Under the pieces are notes generated by a model, which ran no database searches, was not told the origin of the DNA, and worked only from the letters and a program-made list of their open reading frames with translations. This document shows positions 9,755-20,734 of a stretch of 64,000 bases of DNA, one piece after another. Numbering within the stretch: position 1 is the stretch's first letter; the number at the start of each line of letters is the position of its first letter. The translations under genes were made by a program, and so were the position numbers. The stretch spans positions 302,633 to 366,632 of the forward strand of contig NZ_JAKRFN010000002.1 in NCBI RefSeq assembly GCF_022348085.1, given 5' to 3'. The stretch comes from Mycobacterium sp. PSTR-4-N. GTDB lineage: Bacteria; Actinomycetota; Actinomycetes; Mycobacteriales; Mycobacteriaceae.

Positions 9755-10110
9755 GACTGTCCCTGGGCCAGTCGCGCGCGGATGTCGGGCGGCAGGTTCG
9801 GCTTCTCGGTGCTGAGTTGGACGCGGATCATGCCGTCGTCGATGACGACGGTGTGGGTGCGCACCGGCAGCTTCGCGGGCGGCGCGTCCACGGCGCCGGT
9901 CCGCAGATTGAACCGCGACGCGTGCAGCGGGCATTCGACTTCGCATCCCTCGAGCCAGCCGTCGGCCAGCGACGCATCCTGGTGCGAGCACGTGTCGTCG
10001 ATCGCGAACACCTCGCCGTCCTCGGTGTGGAAGACAGCGATCGGCGGTTCCGCGGCGACGCGGACCGACTCGCCGGGCGGCAGGTCGGAAAGCGGGCAGA
10101 CGTCGAGCAT
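9751..10110 (-). CDS. Rieske-type [2Fe-2S] ferredoxin
   Basis: 119 residues, a small soluble Rieske ferredoxin (BphF/NirD-like). The cluster ligands C41-x-H43 and C60-x2-H63 are in CSHQDASL and CPLHASRF. It should carry electrons between the reductase (next gene, overlapping by 4 bp) and the Rieske oxygenase. It is the first gene of the four-gene operon ending in ppdK. The ATG has a good purine-rich site (AGGAAGG) upstream. A perfect 8-bp inverted repeat 30-59 bp upstream of the start is a possible operator. Confidence 0.92.
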   Translation of the reverse strand: MLDVCPLSDLPPGESVRVAAEPPIAVFHTEDGEVFAIDDTCSHQDASLADGWLEGCEVECPLHASRFNLRTGAVDAPPAKLPVRTHTVVIDDGMIRVQLSTEKPNLPPDIRARLAQGQS

Positions 10111-10139
10111 GTGTTGCCTTCCTGTTTCGAACAGATGAC

Positions 10140-10169
10140 GCGTATTAAGGAACGCGATTCGTAATACGC
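10140..10169 (-). promoter_or_regulatory. Inverted repeat upstream of the Rieske operon, candidate operator
   Basis: Perfect 8-bp arms GCGTATTA (10140-10147) and TAATACGC (10162-10169) separated by 14 bp lie 30-59 bp upstream of the ferredoxin start. The dyad is AT-rich compared with its surroundings and differs from the TGRTATATYAG element used elsewhere in the cluster. Another regulator, for example the IclR protein at 12127-12906, might bind it. This is an inference from symmetry and position only. Confidence 0.45.
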
Positions 10170-10206
10170 AACAGTGTGTGGCCGGTCACAATGCTTGTCA
10201 AGTGGA

Positions 10207-10226
10207 ACAGCGGCTTCGGCCGCTGT
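10207..10226. other. Perfect 8-bp hairpin with TTCG tetraloop
   Basis: ACAGCGGC-TTCG-GCCGCTGT forms a perfect stem on the plus-strand transcript with a stable UUCG-type loop. It lies between the transporter terminator and the Rieske operon promoter. No T-run follows on either strand. It may be a second, T-less terminator or an mRNA-stabilising hairpin. Confidence 0.35.
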
Positions 10227-10250
10227 GAGTTTCCTGACTTCTTTCGACAG

Positions 10251-10297
10251 CAAAAACACTGGTCGCCGCACTGTTTGCTCAGTGCGGCGACCAGTGT
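10251..10297 (-). terminator. Rho-independent terminator of the BCCT transporter gene
   Basis: A perfect 17-bp stem (10256-10272 pairing with 10281-10297) encloses an 8-base loop. Read on the minus strand it is followed directly by a run of five T. It begins 16 bp after the transporter stop codon and separates that gene from the Rieske operon on the same strand. The plus-strand direction has no T-run. Confidence 0.85.
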
Positions 10298-10312
10298 CGA
10301 AAAGGCTTCGTG

Positions 10313-11983
10313 CTACGGAGCTGGGTCTCCCACCGGCGTCTCGCCGGGAACGGCGGTCTTCTGCAGATCGGCCATCATCGGATCGCGGGTGACGTCGAGG
10401 AACAACGACACGCACATGCCGATCATCACCAGCACGAACGGTGCCGCGACGATGATCGTCATCGTCTGTAGACCGTTGAGCGCGTCGTTCCCACCGGCCC
10501 ACAACATCAGCACGGCCACCGCGCCGGTACTCAGGCCCCAGAACGCGACCACCCACCGCGACGGATACACCGAGCCGCTCTGGGACAGCGTCCCCATCAC
10601 CATCGACGCGGCGTCGGCACCCGAGACGAAGAAGATCGCGACGAGGGCCATCACCAGAAGCGAGGACAGGCCGGCCAGCGGCATGTGGCTGAGCATCCCG
10701 AACAGGGTGGATTCGGGTTCGCCGCTGCCGAAGATGTCGAGACCGTTGCGTTGCAGCCCGATCCCCGCCCCTCCGAAGATGACGAACCACAACAGGCTGA
10801 CAGTCGTCGGGATCAGGATCACACCGATGACGAACTGCCGGATGGTGCGTCCGCGGCTGATCCGCGCCAGGAACATGCCGACGAACGGTGTCCAGCTGAT
10901 CCACCACGCCCAGTAGAAGATCGTCCACGAGGAGAGCCACTTCTCGGTGTCGCCGCCGGCCTCGGCCGAGCGTGCCGACATCGCCGCGAGATTGGCCAGG
11001 TAGTCACCCAACGCGGTCGGCAAGAGGTTCAGGATCAGCACCGTCGGTCCGACGATGAACACGAAGATCGCCAGGATGAGCGCGAGCACCATGTTGATGT
11101 TCGACAACCACTGGATTCCGCGCGACACCCCGGAGACGGCGGAGGCCACGAAGGCCAGGGTGAGCAGGGCCACCACCGCCACCAACAGGAGCGTGCCCGC
11201 CTTACCGACCCAGCCGAGCACCTCGATGCCCGAGCCGATCTGCAGAGCGCCGAGCCCGAGGGACGCCGCCGTGCCGAACATCGTGGCGAAGATCGCGAGG
11301 ATGTCGATGGTCTTGCCGATCGGTCCCTCGATGCGCTTGCGGCCGAACAGCGGGATGAACGACGCGCTGATCAACTGGCGCCGGCCCATGCGGTAACTGC
11401 CGTAGGCGATGGACAGTCCCACGACCGCATACATCGACCAGGGATGGAACCCCCAGTGGAACAGCGCCGTGGCGAGCGCCGTGCCTGCCTTGGAGTCGGC
11501 CAGCCCTGGCGGCGGATTGACGAAGTGGGTCAACGGCTCGGTGACGCCCCAGAAGATCAGCCCGATCCCCATGCCGGCGCTGAACATCATCGCCACCCAG
11601 CTCACGGTGTTGAACTCGGGCTTCTCACCGTCGCGGCCGAGCGGGATCTTGCCGTACCGACTCAGCGCCAGCCACGCGGCGAACAGCACGAAGCAGGTCG
11701 CCGAGACGATGAAGACCCACCCCATGTTGCTCACCACCCAGGTGAGCATCGCCGACATCGTGGAGCCGAAGTTCTCGGGCGACAGCAGGCCCCAGCCGAG
11801 GATGGCGACGACGATGACCGCGGTGACACCGAAGACCACCTTGTCGGTGATCGGCGGACGCTGACACAGCGGGACATCGTCTTTGTGCCCGGGTGCGATC
11901 GGTGCGCCCGGACCGGGAAACGTGTGGTGCAGCTTGGTTTTCAGCTCGTCGACATCGAGCGGATGGTCTTGTTGTGCGGTCAC
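10313..11983 (-). CDS. BCCT-family betaine/choline/carnitine transporter
   Basis: 556 residues, a 12-helix secondary transporter of the BetP/OpuD family, probably Na+-coupled import of glycine betaine or a related compound. Visible family motifs are the glycine-rich segment SAGMGIGLIFWGVTEPL and the signature FYWAWWISWTPFVGMFLARISRGRTIR, which holds the tryptophan-rich substrate box. The GTG start is preceded by AGGAG. A TGRTATATYAG element lies 52 bp upstream and a strong terminator follows. The catabolic genes on both sides make uptake for growth more likely than osmoprotection only; exact substrate is inferred. Confidence 0.92.
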   Translation of the reverse strand: MTAQQDHPLDVDELKTKLHHTFPGPGAPIAPGHKDDVPLCQRPPITDKVVFGVTAVIVVAILGWGLLSPENFGSTMSAMLTWVVSNMGWVFIVSATCFVLFAAWLALSRYGKIPLGRDGEKPEFNTVSWVAMMFSAGMGIGLIFWGVTEPLTHFVNPPPGLADSKAGTALATALFHWGFHPWSMYAVVGLSIAYGSYRMGRRQLISASFIPLFGRKRIEGPIGKTIDILAIFATMFGTAASLGLGALQIGSGIEVLGWVGKAGTLLLVAVVALLTLAFVASAVSGVSRGIQWLSNINMVLALILAIFVFIVGPTVLILNLLPTALGDYLANLAAMSARSAEAGGDTEKWLSSWTIFYWAWWISWTPFVGMFLARISRGRTIRQFVIGVILIPTTVSLLWFVIFGGAGIGLQRNGLDIFGSGEPESTLFGMLSHMPLAGLSSLLVMALVAIFFVSGADAASMVMGTLSQSGSVYPSRWVVAFWGLSTGAVAVLMLWAGGNDALNGLQTMTIIVAAPFVLVMIGMCVSLFLDVTRDPMMADLQKTAVPGETPVGDPAP

Positions 11984-12035
11984 ATTCTCACTCCTGGGCT
12001 GATACGAGCAGGTGTGACGAGAGCCACACTCGCCC

Positions 12036-12046
12036 TGATATATTAG
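12036..12046 (-). promoter_or_regulatory. TGRTATATYAG element, site 1 (BCCT promoter)
   Basis: TGATATATTAG, 52 bp upstream of the transporter start, is one of five copies of an 11-bp AT-rich element in the cluster. The core reads as two TGRTA half-sites facing each other, typical of FCD-type GntR operators. It contains a TANNNT string and could also overlap a -10 box. Confidence 0.6.
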
Positions 12047-12126
12047 AACGCGCGAGAGTGATACACCACCGGGAGCGCGAAATTAGTCGCTGTGAACGTG
12101 CTGGCAGAGCCGTCAGAGGCGGAGGG

Positions 12127-12906
12127 TCAGCCTTGGTAGCCCATGCGTTCGGACACCGCCGCCGCCGCGGCGACGACGGCAGGAATCACCTCGCGGGCGC
12201 GGCCGTCGTCGAGCCGGTACACCGGTCCCGAAACACTCAGCGCAGCGATGACGATGCCGGCATGGTCCCGGATCGGCGCCGCCACGGCGGTCAAACCGTG
12301 CTCCATCTCTTCGGTGGAGATGACATAGCCGTCGCGGGCGATGTCGATGAGCTGACGCTCGAGATCATCCATCGACGTGACCGTGCGGTCGGTGTAGCGG
12401 GTGAGGCGCGCTTCGCCGAGCACATCGCGCCGCGCTTCAGCAGACATGTAGGCCAGCAGGATCTTGCCGCTCGAGGTCGCGTGCAGCGGAGTCAGCTCGC
12501 CGACCCAGTTGTGGCTGCCGACCGATCGGGGGCCGCGGGCTTGATCGACGTTGACGGCGTAGTGCGATCGCAGGACCGCGATGTTGACCGTCTCCCCCAG
12601 CTCGACAGCCAGCCGCTCGCAGATCTCGCGCCCCTGCTGTGTGACGTCGAGTTGTCCCGACACGGCGTTGGACAGGCGCAACAGGCCGAACCCGAGTCGG
12701 TACTTGCCGCGCTCGTAGGCCTGTTCGACCAGCTCATGGTCTTCCAGGGCAGACAGCAGACGGGACACCGTGGATTTGTGCACACCGATCTCATTGGCGA
12801 GTTCGGTGACGCCGACCTCGCCGAGGCGAGCCAGGATCTCGAGGACGGACACCGCCCGGTCGACCGACTGCACACCCCCGCCCGAGTCGGAGCTCCCGTT
12901 GCTCAC
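12127..12906 (-). CDS. IclR-family transcriptional regulator
   Basis: About 259 residues. The N-terminal winged helix-turn-helix (VQSVDRAVSVLEILARLGEVGVTELANEIGVHKSTVSRLLSALED) is followed by the IclR effector domain (GETVNIAVLRSHYAVNVD, LHATSSGKILLAYM, GYVISTEEMEHGLTAVAAPI). The GTG start (VSNGSSDSGG) is chosen by usual spacing to the DNA-binding domain; no strong ribosome site is visible. The gene lies between the BCCT transporter and dmg, transcribed away from dmg. It likely controls one or both neighbours in response to a betaine pathway metabolite, but neither target nor ligand can be read from the sequence. Confidence 0.92.
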   Translation of the reverse strand: MSNGSSDSGGGVQSVDRAVSVLEILARLGEVGVTELANEIGVHKSTVSRLLSALEDHELVEQAYERGKYRLGFGLLRLSNAVSGQLDVTQQGREICERLAVELGETVNIAVLRSHYAVNVDQARGPRSVGSHNWVGELTPLHATSSGKILLAYMSAEARRDVLGEARLTRYTDRTVTSMDDLERQLIDIARDGYVISTEEMEHGLTAVAAPIRDHAGIVIAALSVSGPVYRLDDGRAREVIPAVVAAAAAVSERMGYQG

Positions 12907-12999
12907 CGCGACGACACTACCGGGACAGCAGGGGCGAGAGGTCACCACCCGCAGGGGCACCGGCGCCGAGGTTGACCGGCGCCCAGTGGGACCTTACCT

Positions 13000-13010
13000 T
13001 GGTATATCAG
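13000..13010 (+). promoter_or_regulatory. TGRTATATYAG element, site 2 (dmg promoter)
   Basis: TGGTATATCAG, 35 bp upstream of the dmg ATG, in the 139-bp gap between the divergent iclR and dmg genes. It is identical to the copy in front of sdaA (31224-31234). Confidence 0.62.
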
Positions 13011-13027
13011 TTGTTGATCAATCTTAG

Positions 13028-16356
<3,329 letters not shown>

Positions 16357-16360
16357 CGGT

Positions 16361-17044
16361 CTACACGACCGCGCGCACCGCTTCTTCGAATCCGGTGACG
16401 TGGGCCAGTGCGATGGCGGCAGCGGCATCGCCGTCACCGCCGGCGATCGTGCGCAGCAATTCGGTGTGTTCCCCGACGTGGCGGGCGACCATCGGCAGCC
16501 GGTCGAGGAACAGGCAGAAGATGCGCGTGGCCAGGTTGTCGTACCGGATCAGCACGTCTTCGAGGTGCGGGTTGCCGGTCGCGCGGTAGATGGCCCGGTG
16601 CACCCGCAGGTCCCACCGCATGAGTTCGTGGCGATCGATGTTGGCGATCTCCAAAGTGTCTGTCTGATCGGCGAGTTCGAGTAGGTGGGCCCGAGCAGCC
16701 GGTGACGCGTTCTCGGCGGCGGTGCGCGCGGCCACCGGTTCGAGATTGACCCGGATCTGCGAGATGTGCCGCAGGTCTGCGACGTCGACACCGGTGGCGA
16801 AGGTGCCGCGGCGCGGGAAGGAGATGACGAGACGGTCCGCCTCGAGCCGCTTGAGGGCTTCCCGCACCGGCGTGCGTCCCAGGCCCAGGCCGGCGGCAAG
16901 TTCGCTTTCCACGATGGCCTCGTTGGGCCGGATGTCCAACATGATCAGCTTGTCCTGGATGATCAGGTAGGCCTGATCGGCCAGCGACATCGCGCCGAGA
17001 TCGACCTCGCCCAGCGACTCCACACCGACAACCGTCACCGACAC
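16361..17044 (-). CDS. GntR-family regulator, FCD type (tandem copy 1)
   Basis: 227 residues. The N-terminal winged helix (DQAYLIIQDKLIMLDIRPNEAIVESELAAGLGLGRTPVREALKRLEADRLV) is followed by the helical FCD ligand domain (WDLRVHRAIYRATGNPHLEDVLIRYDNLATRIF, with metal-ligand-type histidines). The GTG start follows AAAGGA. The perfectly palindromic copy of the TGRTATATYAG element sits 21 bp upstream, so the gene is probably autoregulated. It is clearly paralogous to the next regulator (same PRRGTFAT-x-VD segment) and likely arose by tandem duplication. Confidence 0.93.
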   Translation of the reverse strand: MSVTVVGVESLGEVDLGAMSLADQAYLIIQDKLIMLDIRPNEAIVESELAAGLGLGRTPVREALKRLEADRLVISFPRRGTFATGVDVADLRHISQIRVNLEPVAARTAAENASPAARAHLLELADQTDTLEIANIDRHELMRWDLRVHRAIYRATGNPHLEDVLIRYDNLATRIFCLFLDRLPMVARHVGEHTELLRTIAGGDGDAAAAIALAHVTGFEEAVRAVV

Positions 17045-17065
17045 ATCCTTTCACTGGTGCGCCAA

Positions 17066-17076
17066 TGATATATCAG
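17066..17076 (-). promoter_or_regulatory. TGRTATATYAG element, site 3 (gntR copy 1 promoter)
   Basis: TGATATATCAG, containing the perfect 10-bp palindrome TGATATATCA, is 21 bp upstream of the first gntR start and between the two tandem gntR genes. This is the most symmetrical of the five copies and gives the half-site TGATA. It probably mediates autoregulation. Confidence 0.65.
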
Positions 17077-17089
17077 TGTTTCCGGGGCG

Positions 17090-17761
17090 TTACAGCAACG
17101 CGCGGATGGCCCTCTCGAACCCCGTGACATGTGACAACGTCAGTGCAGATGCCGTCGCTTCGTCGCCGCGGACGATCGCTTCGAGCAGCTCGACGTGTTC
17201 ACGCACGTGGGTGACGACGTCGGGCAGCCGGTCGAGGAACAGACACCAGATGCGGGTCGCGTGCGCGTCCAGGCTCTCCAGGATCGACTCCAGGTGCGGG
17301 TTCTGCGACGCGCGATAGATCTCCCGATGCACGCGCACGTCGTGTCGCAGCACCTCTCGCGGATCGTCGGTGTCGGCGATCTGCTCGATCGCCTCGGCGA
17401 GCAGGGTCAACCTCCGTCGCGAGTCCGCTGTGGCCACCCGGGCGGCGCGGGCTGCCGCCGTGGGCTCCAACTGGCGGCGGATCTCCGAGATGTCGGCCAA
17501 GTCGGTCATGTCGACCGCGGTCGCGAATGTTCCGCGCCGGGGGTACGCGATCACCAACCGGTCGCGCTCGAGTCTTTTGAGCGCCTCGCGGACGGGGGTG
17601 CGACCGAGCCCGAGTTCCGCGCCGAGCTTGTCGTCGGCCAGCGGTTCGCCGGGCTTGATGTCGAGCATCACCAGACGTTCCCGCACCGCCTCGTACGCGC
17701 GGTCGACCGCGCTCTCGGTGCCGGGGCCGGCATCGACGAACGACAGCTCCGCAAGTGTCAT
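17090..17761 (-). CDS. GntR-family regulator, FCD type (tandem copy 2)
   Basis: 223 residues, same architecture as its neighbour: winged helix with ELGLGRTPVREALKRLERDRLVIAYPRRGTFATAVD and an FCD domain (RHDVRVHREIYRASQNPHLESILESLDAHATRIWCLFLDRLP). The ATG follows GAGGGG. It is divergent from glyA-soxBDAG, and the 113-bp intergenic region holds a TGRTATATYAG element, so it may control the sarcosine oxidase operon. Whether copies 1 and 2 bind the same sites, possibly as heterodimers, cannot be told from sequence. Confidence 0.93.
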   Translation of the reverse strand: MTLAELSFVDAGPGTESAVDRAYEAVRERLVMLDIKPGEPLADDKLGAELGLGRTPVREALKRLERDRLVIAYPRRGTFATAVDMTDLADISEIRRQLEPTAAARAARVATADSRRRLTLLAEAIEQIADTDDPREVLRHDVRVHREIYRASQNPHLESILESLDAHATRIWCLFLDRLPDVVTHVREHVELLEAIVRGDEATASALTLSHVTGFERAIRALL

Positions 17762-17833
17762 CTGCCCCTCATCTCATTCGTCGCACATCCGCTGTTGACG
17801 TGATCGCGAACTGATCCTAATCTATCCGACAGT

Positions 17834-17844
17834 TGATATATTAG
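17834..17844 (+). promoter_or_regulatory. TGRTATATYAG element, site 4 (glyA-sox promoter)
   Basis: TGATATATTAG, 30 bp upstream of the glyA ATG and 72 bp from the start of the divergent second gntR. It is identical to the copy in front of the BCCT transporter. Confidence 0.62.
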
Positions 17845-17874
17845 TCACGTATCAAGCAATCCAGAAGGGCGAGC

Positions 17875-19200
17875 ATGTCTGTCGACACTGCAGCACCGGC
17901 CACGGCGGGGGCCAACCCGATTCTCGGCGAGAGCCTCGCTGAACTCGATCACGATGTCCACCAAGCTATTTCGGCCGAGTTGGTGCGCCAGCAGAGCACG
18001 CTGGAGATGATCGCCAGCGAGAACTTCGCGCCGCTGGCCGTCATGGCCGCGCAGGGCTCCGTGCTGACGAACAAGTACGCCGAAGGGTATCCCGGCAGGC
18101 GTTACTACGGCGGCTGTGAGCACGTCGACGTCATCGAGCAACTCGCGATCGACCGGCTCAAGAGTCTGTTCGGGGCGTCGTTCGCCAACGTCCAACCTCA
18201 CTCGGGTGCCCAGGCGAACGCGGCGGTGATGGCCGCTCTGCTGACGCCGGGCGACACCATCCTCGGGTTGACCCTCGCGCACGGCGGCCACCTCACCCAC
18301 GGCATGAAGTTGAACTTCTCCGGCAAGCTCTACGACGTCGCCGCCTACCAGGTGTCCGAGCAGGACCACCGCGTCGACATGGCCGAGGTCGAGCGCCTGG
18401 CCCACGAGCGGCGCCCCAAGCTGATCCTCGCCGGCTGGTCGGCCTATCCGCGGCACCTCGACTTCGCCGAGTTCCGGCGTATCGCCGACGATGTCGGCGC
18501 GTATCTGATGGTCGACATGGCCCACTTCGCCGGCCTGGTGGCCGCCGGCCTGCATCCGTCGCCGGTGCCCCATGCCCACGTGGTGACGTCGACGACGCAC
18601 AAGACGCTCGGCGGCCCGCGCGGCGGCGTCATCCTGACCAACGACGAGGCGCTGGCCAAGAAGATCAACTCGGCAGTCTTTCCCGGTCAGCAGGGTGGCC
18701 CGCTCGAGCACGTCATCGCCGCGAAGGCCGTGTCGTTCAAGCTGGCCGCCGCGCCGGAGTTCCGCGAGCGGCAGGAGCGCACCCTGGCTGGGGCCGCCAT
18801 CCTCGCCGACCGCCTGCTACAGGAGGATTCGCGCGCCGCGGGCATCAACGTGGTCTCCGGGGGCACCGACGTCCACCTGGTGCTCGTCGATCTGCGCGAC
18901 TCCGAGCTGGACGGAAAGCAAGCCGAAGACCGCCTGCACCGGGTCGGAATCACCGTGAACCGCAACGCCGTTCCCTTCGATCCCCGTCCGCCGATGATCA
19001 GCTCCGGCGTGCGGATCGGTACCGCGGCGCTGGCCACCCGCGGTTTCGATCTCGAGGGCTTCGCCGAGGTCGCCGACATCATCGCCGCGGCGCTGCGCCC
19101 CGACGCCGACGAGGCCGACCTCGATACGCTGCGTGCCCGCGTCGACGTCTTGGCGCGACGCTTCCCGCTGTACCCCGAACTGACGGAGGCCGCACTGTGA
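17875..19200 (+). CDS. glyA: Serine hydroxymethyltransferase (catabolic copy)
   Basis: 441 residues, a PLP enzyme interconverting glycine + 5,10-methylene-THF with serine + THF. The PLP lysine is K243 in [13 protein letters not shown], and [17 protein letters not shown] and [10 protein letters not shown] are intact. It is the first gene of glyA-soxBDAG and overlaps soxB by GTGA. Sarcosine oxidase makes glycine and methylene-THF in equal amounts, and one GlyA turnover combines them to serine, so the operon order matches the chemistry. It is probably additional to a housekeeping glyA elsewhere, which cannot be checked here. Confidence 0.96.
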   Translation: MSVDTAAPATAGANPILGESLAELDHDVHQAISAELVRQQSTLEMIASENFAPLAVMAAQGSVLTNKYAEGYPGRRYYGGCEHVDVIEQLAIDRLKSLFGASFANVQPHSGAQANAAVMAALLTPGDTILGLTLAHGGHLTHGMKLNFSGKLYDVAAYQVSEQDHRVDMAEVERLAHERRPKLILAGWSAYPRHLDFAEFRRIADDVGAYLMVDMAHFAGLVAAGLHPSPVPHAHVVTSTTHKTLGGPRGGVILTNDEALAKKINSAVFPGQQGGPLEHVIAAKAVSFKLAAAPEFRERQERTLAGAAILADRLLQEDSRAAGINVVSGGTDVHLVLVDLRDSELDGKQAEDRLHRVGITVNRNAVPFDPRPPMISSGVRIGTAALATRGFDLEGFAEVADIIAAALRPDADEADLDTLRARVDVLARRFPLYPELTEAAL

Positions 19201-20441
19201 CATCACACGCGACACCTACCCCACCCGGTGCGCACCTGCCTGATCATCCCGAATTCCTCTGGCGTACGCCGGAACCCAAGAAGACCTATGACGTCGTGAT
19301 CGTCGGCGGCGGCGGGCACGGCTTGGCGACCGCGCATTATCTGGCGAAGAACCACGGCATCACCAACGTCGCCGTGCTCGAACGCGGCTGGCTGGCCGGC
19401 GGGAACATGGCCCGCAACACGACGCTGATCCGCTCGAACTATCTGTGGGATGAAAGTGCCCGCATCTACGAGCACGCCTTGAAGCTCTGGGAGACTCTCG
19501 AAGAGGATTTGGACTATCCGATCCTGTTCAGCCAGCGCGGGGTGCTCAACCTCGCCCACAGCCTGCAGGACGTGCGCGACAGCGTGCGGCGCGTCGAGGC
19601 CAACAAACTCAACGGCATCGACGCCCAGTGGGTGGACCCCGACGAGGTCAAGAAACTGTGTCCGATCGTCAACATCTCCAACGAGATTCGCTATCCGGTG
19701 CTCGGGGCCACCTACCAACCGCGGGCCGGCATCGCCAAGCACGACTACGTCGCGTGGGGTTTCGCCCGGCGCGCCGATCAGGCCGGTATCGACATCATCC
19801 AGAACTGTGAGGTCATCGGCTTCGACACCGACGGCGACCGGGTGACCGCGGTGCGCACCACCCAGGGCACCATCGGCGCGGGCCGCGTCGCGCTCTGCGC
19901 GGCCGGTCACACCTCGACGCTGACCGACATGCTCGGCATCCGCACCCCGCTGCAGAGCCATCCCCTGCAGGCGCTGGTCTCCGAATTGCTGGAGCCGGTG
20001 CATCCGACGATCGTGATGTCGAACGCGGTCCATGTCTACGTCTCACAGGCGCACAAGGGCGAACTCGTGATGGGTGCGGGCATCGACTCCTACAACGGCT
20101 ACGGCCAGCGCGGCGCGTTCCACGTCATCGAGCGCCAGATGGCCGCCGCGGTCGAGTTGTTCCCCGTCTTCGCCCGCGCCCACCTGTTGCGCACCTGGGC
20201 GGGCATCGTGGACGTCTGCCCCGACGCCTCCCCGATCGTCGGCCACACCCCCTACGAGAACCTGTACCTCAACGCCGGTTGGGGCACAGGCGGTTTCAAG
20301 GCCACCCCCGGGACCGGGTGGTGCCTGGCCGACACCCTGGCCACCGGCCGCCCCCACGAATTCATCGCACCGTTCAGCCTCGACCGGTTCATCACCGGTG
20401 CGCTGGTCGACGAGCACGGCGCCGCGGGCGTCGCGCACTGA
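19197..20441 (+). CDS. soxB: Sarcosine oxidase, beta subunit
   Basis: 414 residues, the catalytic flavin subunit of heterotetrameric sarcosine oxidase, which oxidises sarcosine to glycine. A Rossmann motif starts near residue 32 ([20 protein letters not shown]), followed by [30 protein letters not shown] and the C-terminal [22 protein letters not shown]. The start is GTG within the glyA stop (GTGA). soxD follows after 17 bp and soxA and soxG complete the complex. Confidence 0.96.
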   Translation: MTSHATPTPPGAHLPDHPEFLWRTPEPKKTYDVVIVGGGGHGLATAHYLAKNHGITNVAVLERGWLAGGNMARNTTLIRSNYLWDESARIYEHALKLWETLEEDLDYPILFSQRGVLNLAHSLQDVRDSVRRVEANKLNGIDAQWVDPDEVKKLCPIVNISNEIRYPVLGATYQPRAGIAKHDYVAWGFARRADQAGIDIIQNCEVIGFDTDGDRVTAVRTTQGTIGAGRVALCAAGHTSTLTDMLGIRTPLQSHPLQALVSELLEPVHPTIVMSNAVHVYVSQAHKGELVMGAGIDSYNGYGQRGAFHVIERQMAAAVELFPVFARAHLLRTWAGIVDVCPDASPIVGHTPYENLYLNAGWGTGGFKATPGTGWCLADTLATGRPHEFIAPFSLDRFITGALVDEHGAAGVAH

Positions 20442-20458
20442 TACGAAGGAGCGTTCAC

Positions 20459-20734
20459 ATGCAGCTCATCGAATGCCCGTGGTGCGGGCCCCGCGAGGAG
20501 ACGGAGTTCCACTACGGGGGCCAAGCCCACATCGCCTACCCCGAGGACCCGCAGGCGCTGTCCGATGAACAGTGGGCGCACTTCGTGTTCTTCCGGGACA
20601 ACCCCAAGGGACTGTTCGCCGAGCGATGGGCCCACAGCCACGGCTGCCGCCGCTGGTTCAACGCCGTACGCGACACCGCCACCTACCGATTCCAGCGGAC
20701 CTACCGTCTGGACGAGCCGAAGCCGACGATCTGA
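20459..20734 (+). CDS. soxD: Sarcosine oxidase, delta subunit
   Basis: 91 residues. It is the small zinc-binding subunit of the heterotetramer. C6, C9, H59 and C63 (CPWC ... AHSHGC) are at the zinc-ligand positions I recall from the Corynebacterium/Pseudomonas enzymes. The ATG is preceded by AAGGAG. The stop overlaps the soxA start (TGATG). Confidence 0.95.
   Translation: MQLIECPWCGPREETEFHYGGQAHIAYPEDPQALSDEQWAHFVFFRDNPKGLFAERWAHSHGCRRWFNAVRDTATYRFQRTYRLDEPKPTI

Noticed and set aside
8585..10138. Long open frame on the plus strand opposite the ferredoxin reductase and Rieske ferredoxin
   Set aside because: Its protein is Asp/Gly/Arg/His-rich without any motif, while the minus-strand frames carry complete FAD and Rieske motifs with coupled starts. 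It is a GC-rich antisense shadow.
12036..12046. TATATT/TATATC strings as ordinary -10 promoter boxes only
   Set aside because: They may overlap promoters, but eleven positions including the flanking TG and AG are kept in five places and the core is symmetrical, which a -10 box does not explain.
17762..17874. Possible glycine riboswitch in front of glyA-soxBDAG
   Set aside because: Only 113 bp are available and no conserved glycine-aptamer core or paired aptamers are visible. The TGRTATATYAG protein-type operator explains the region better.
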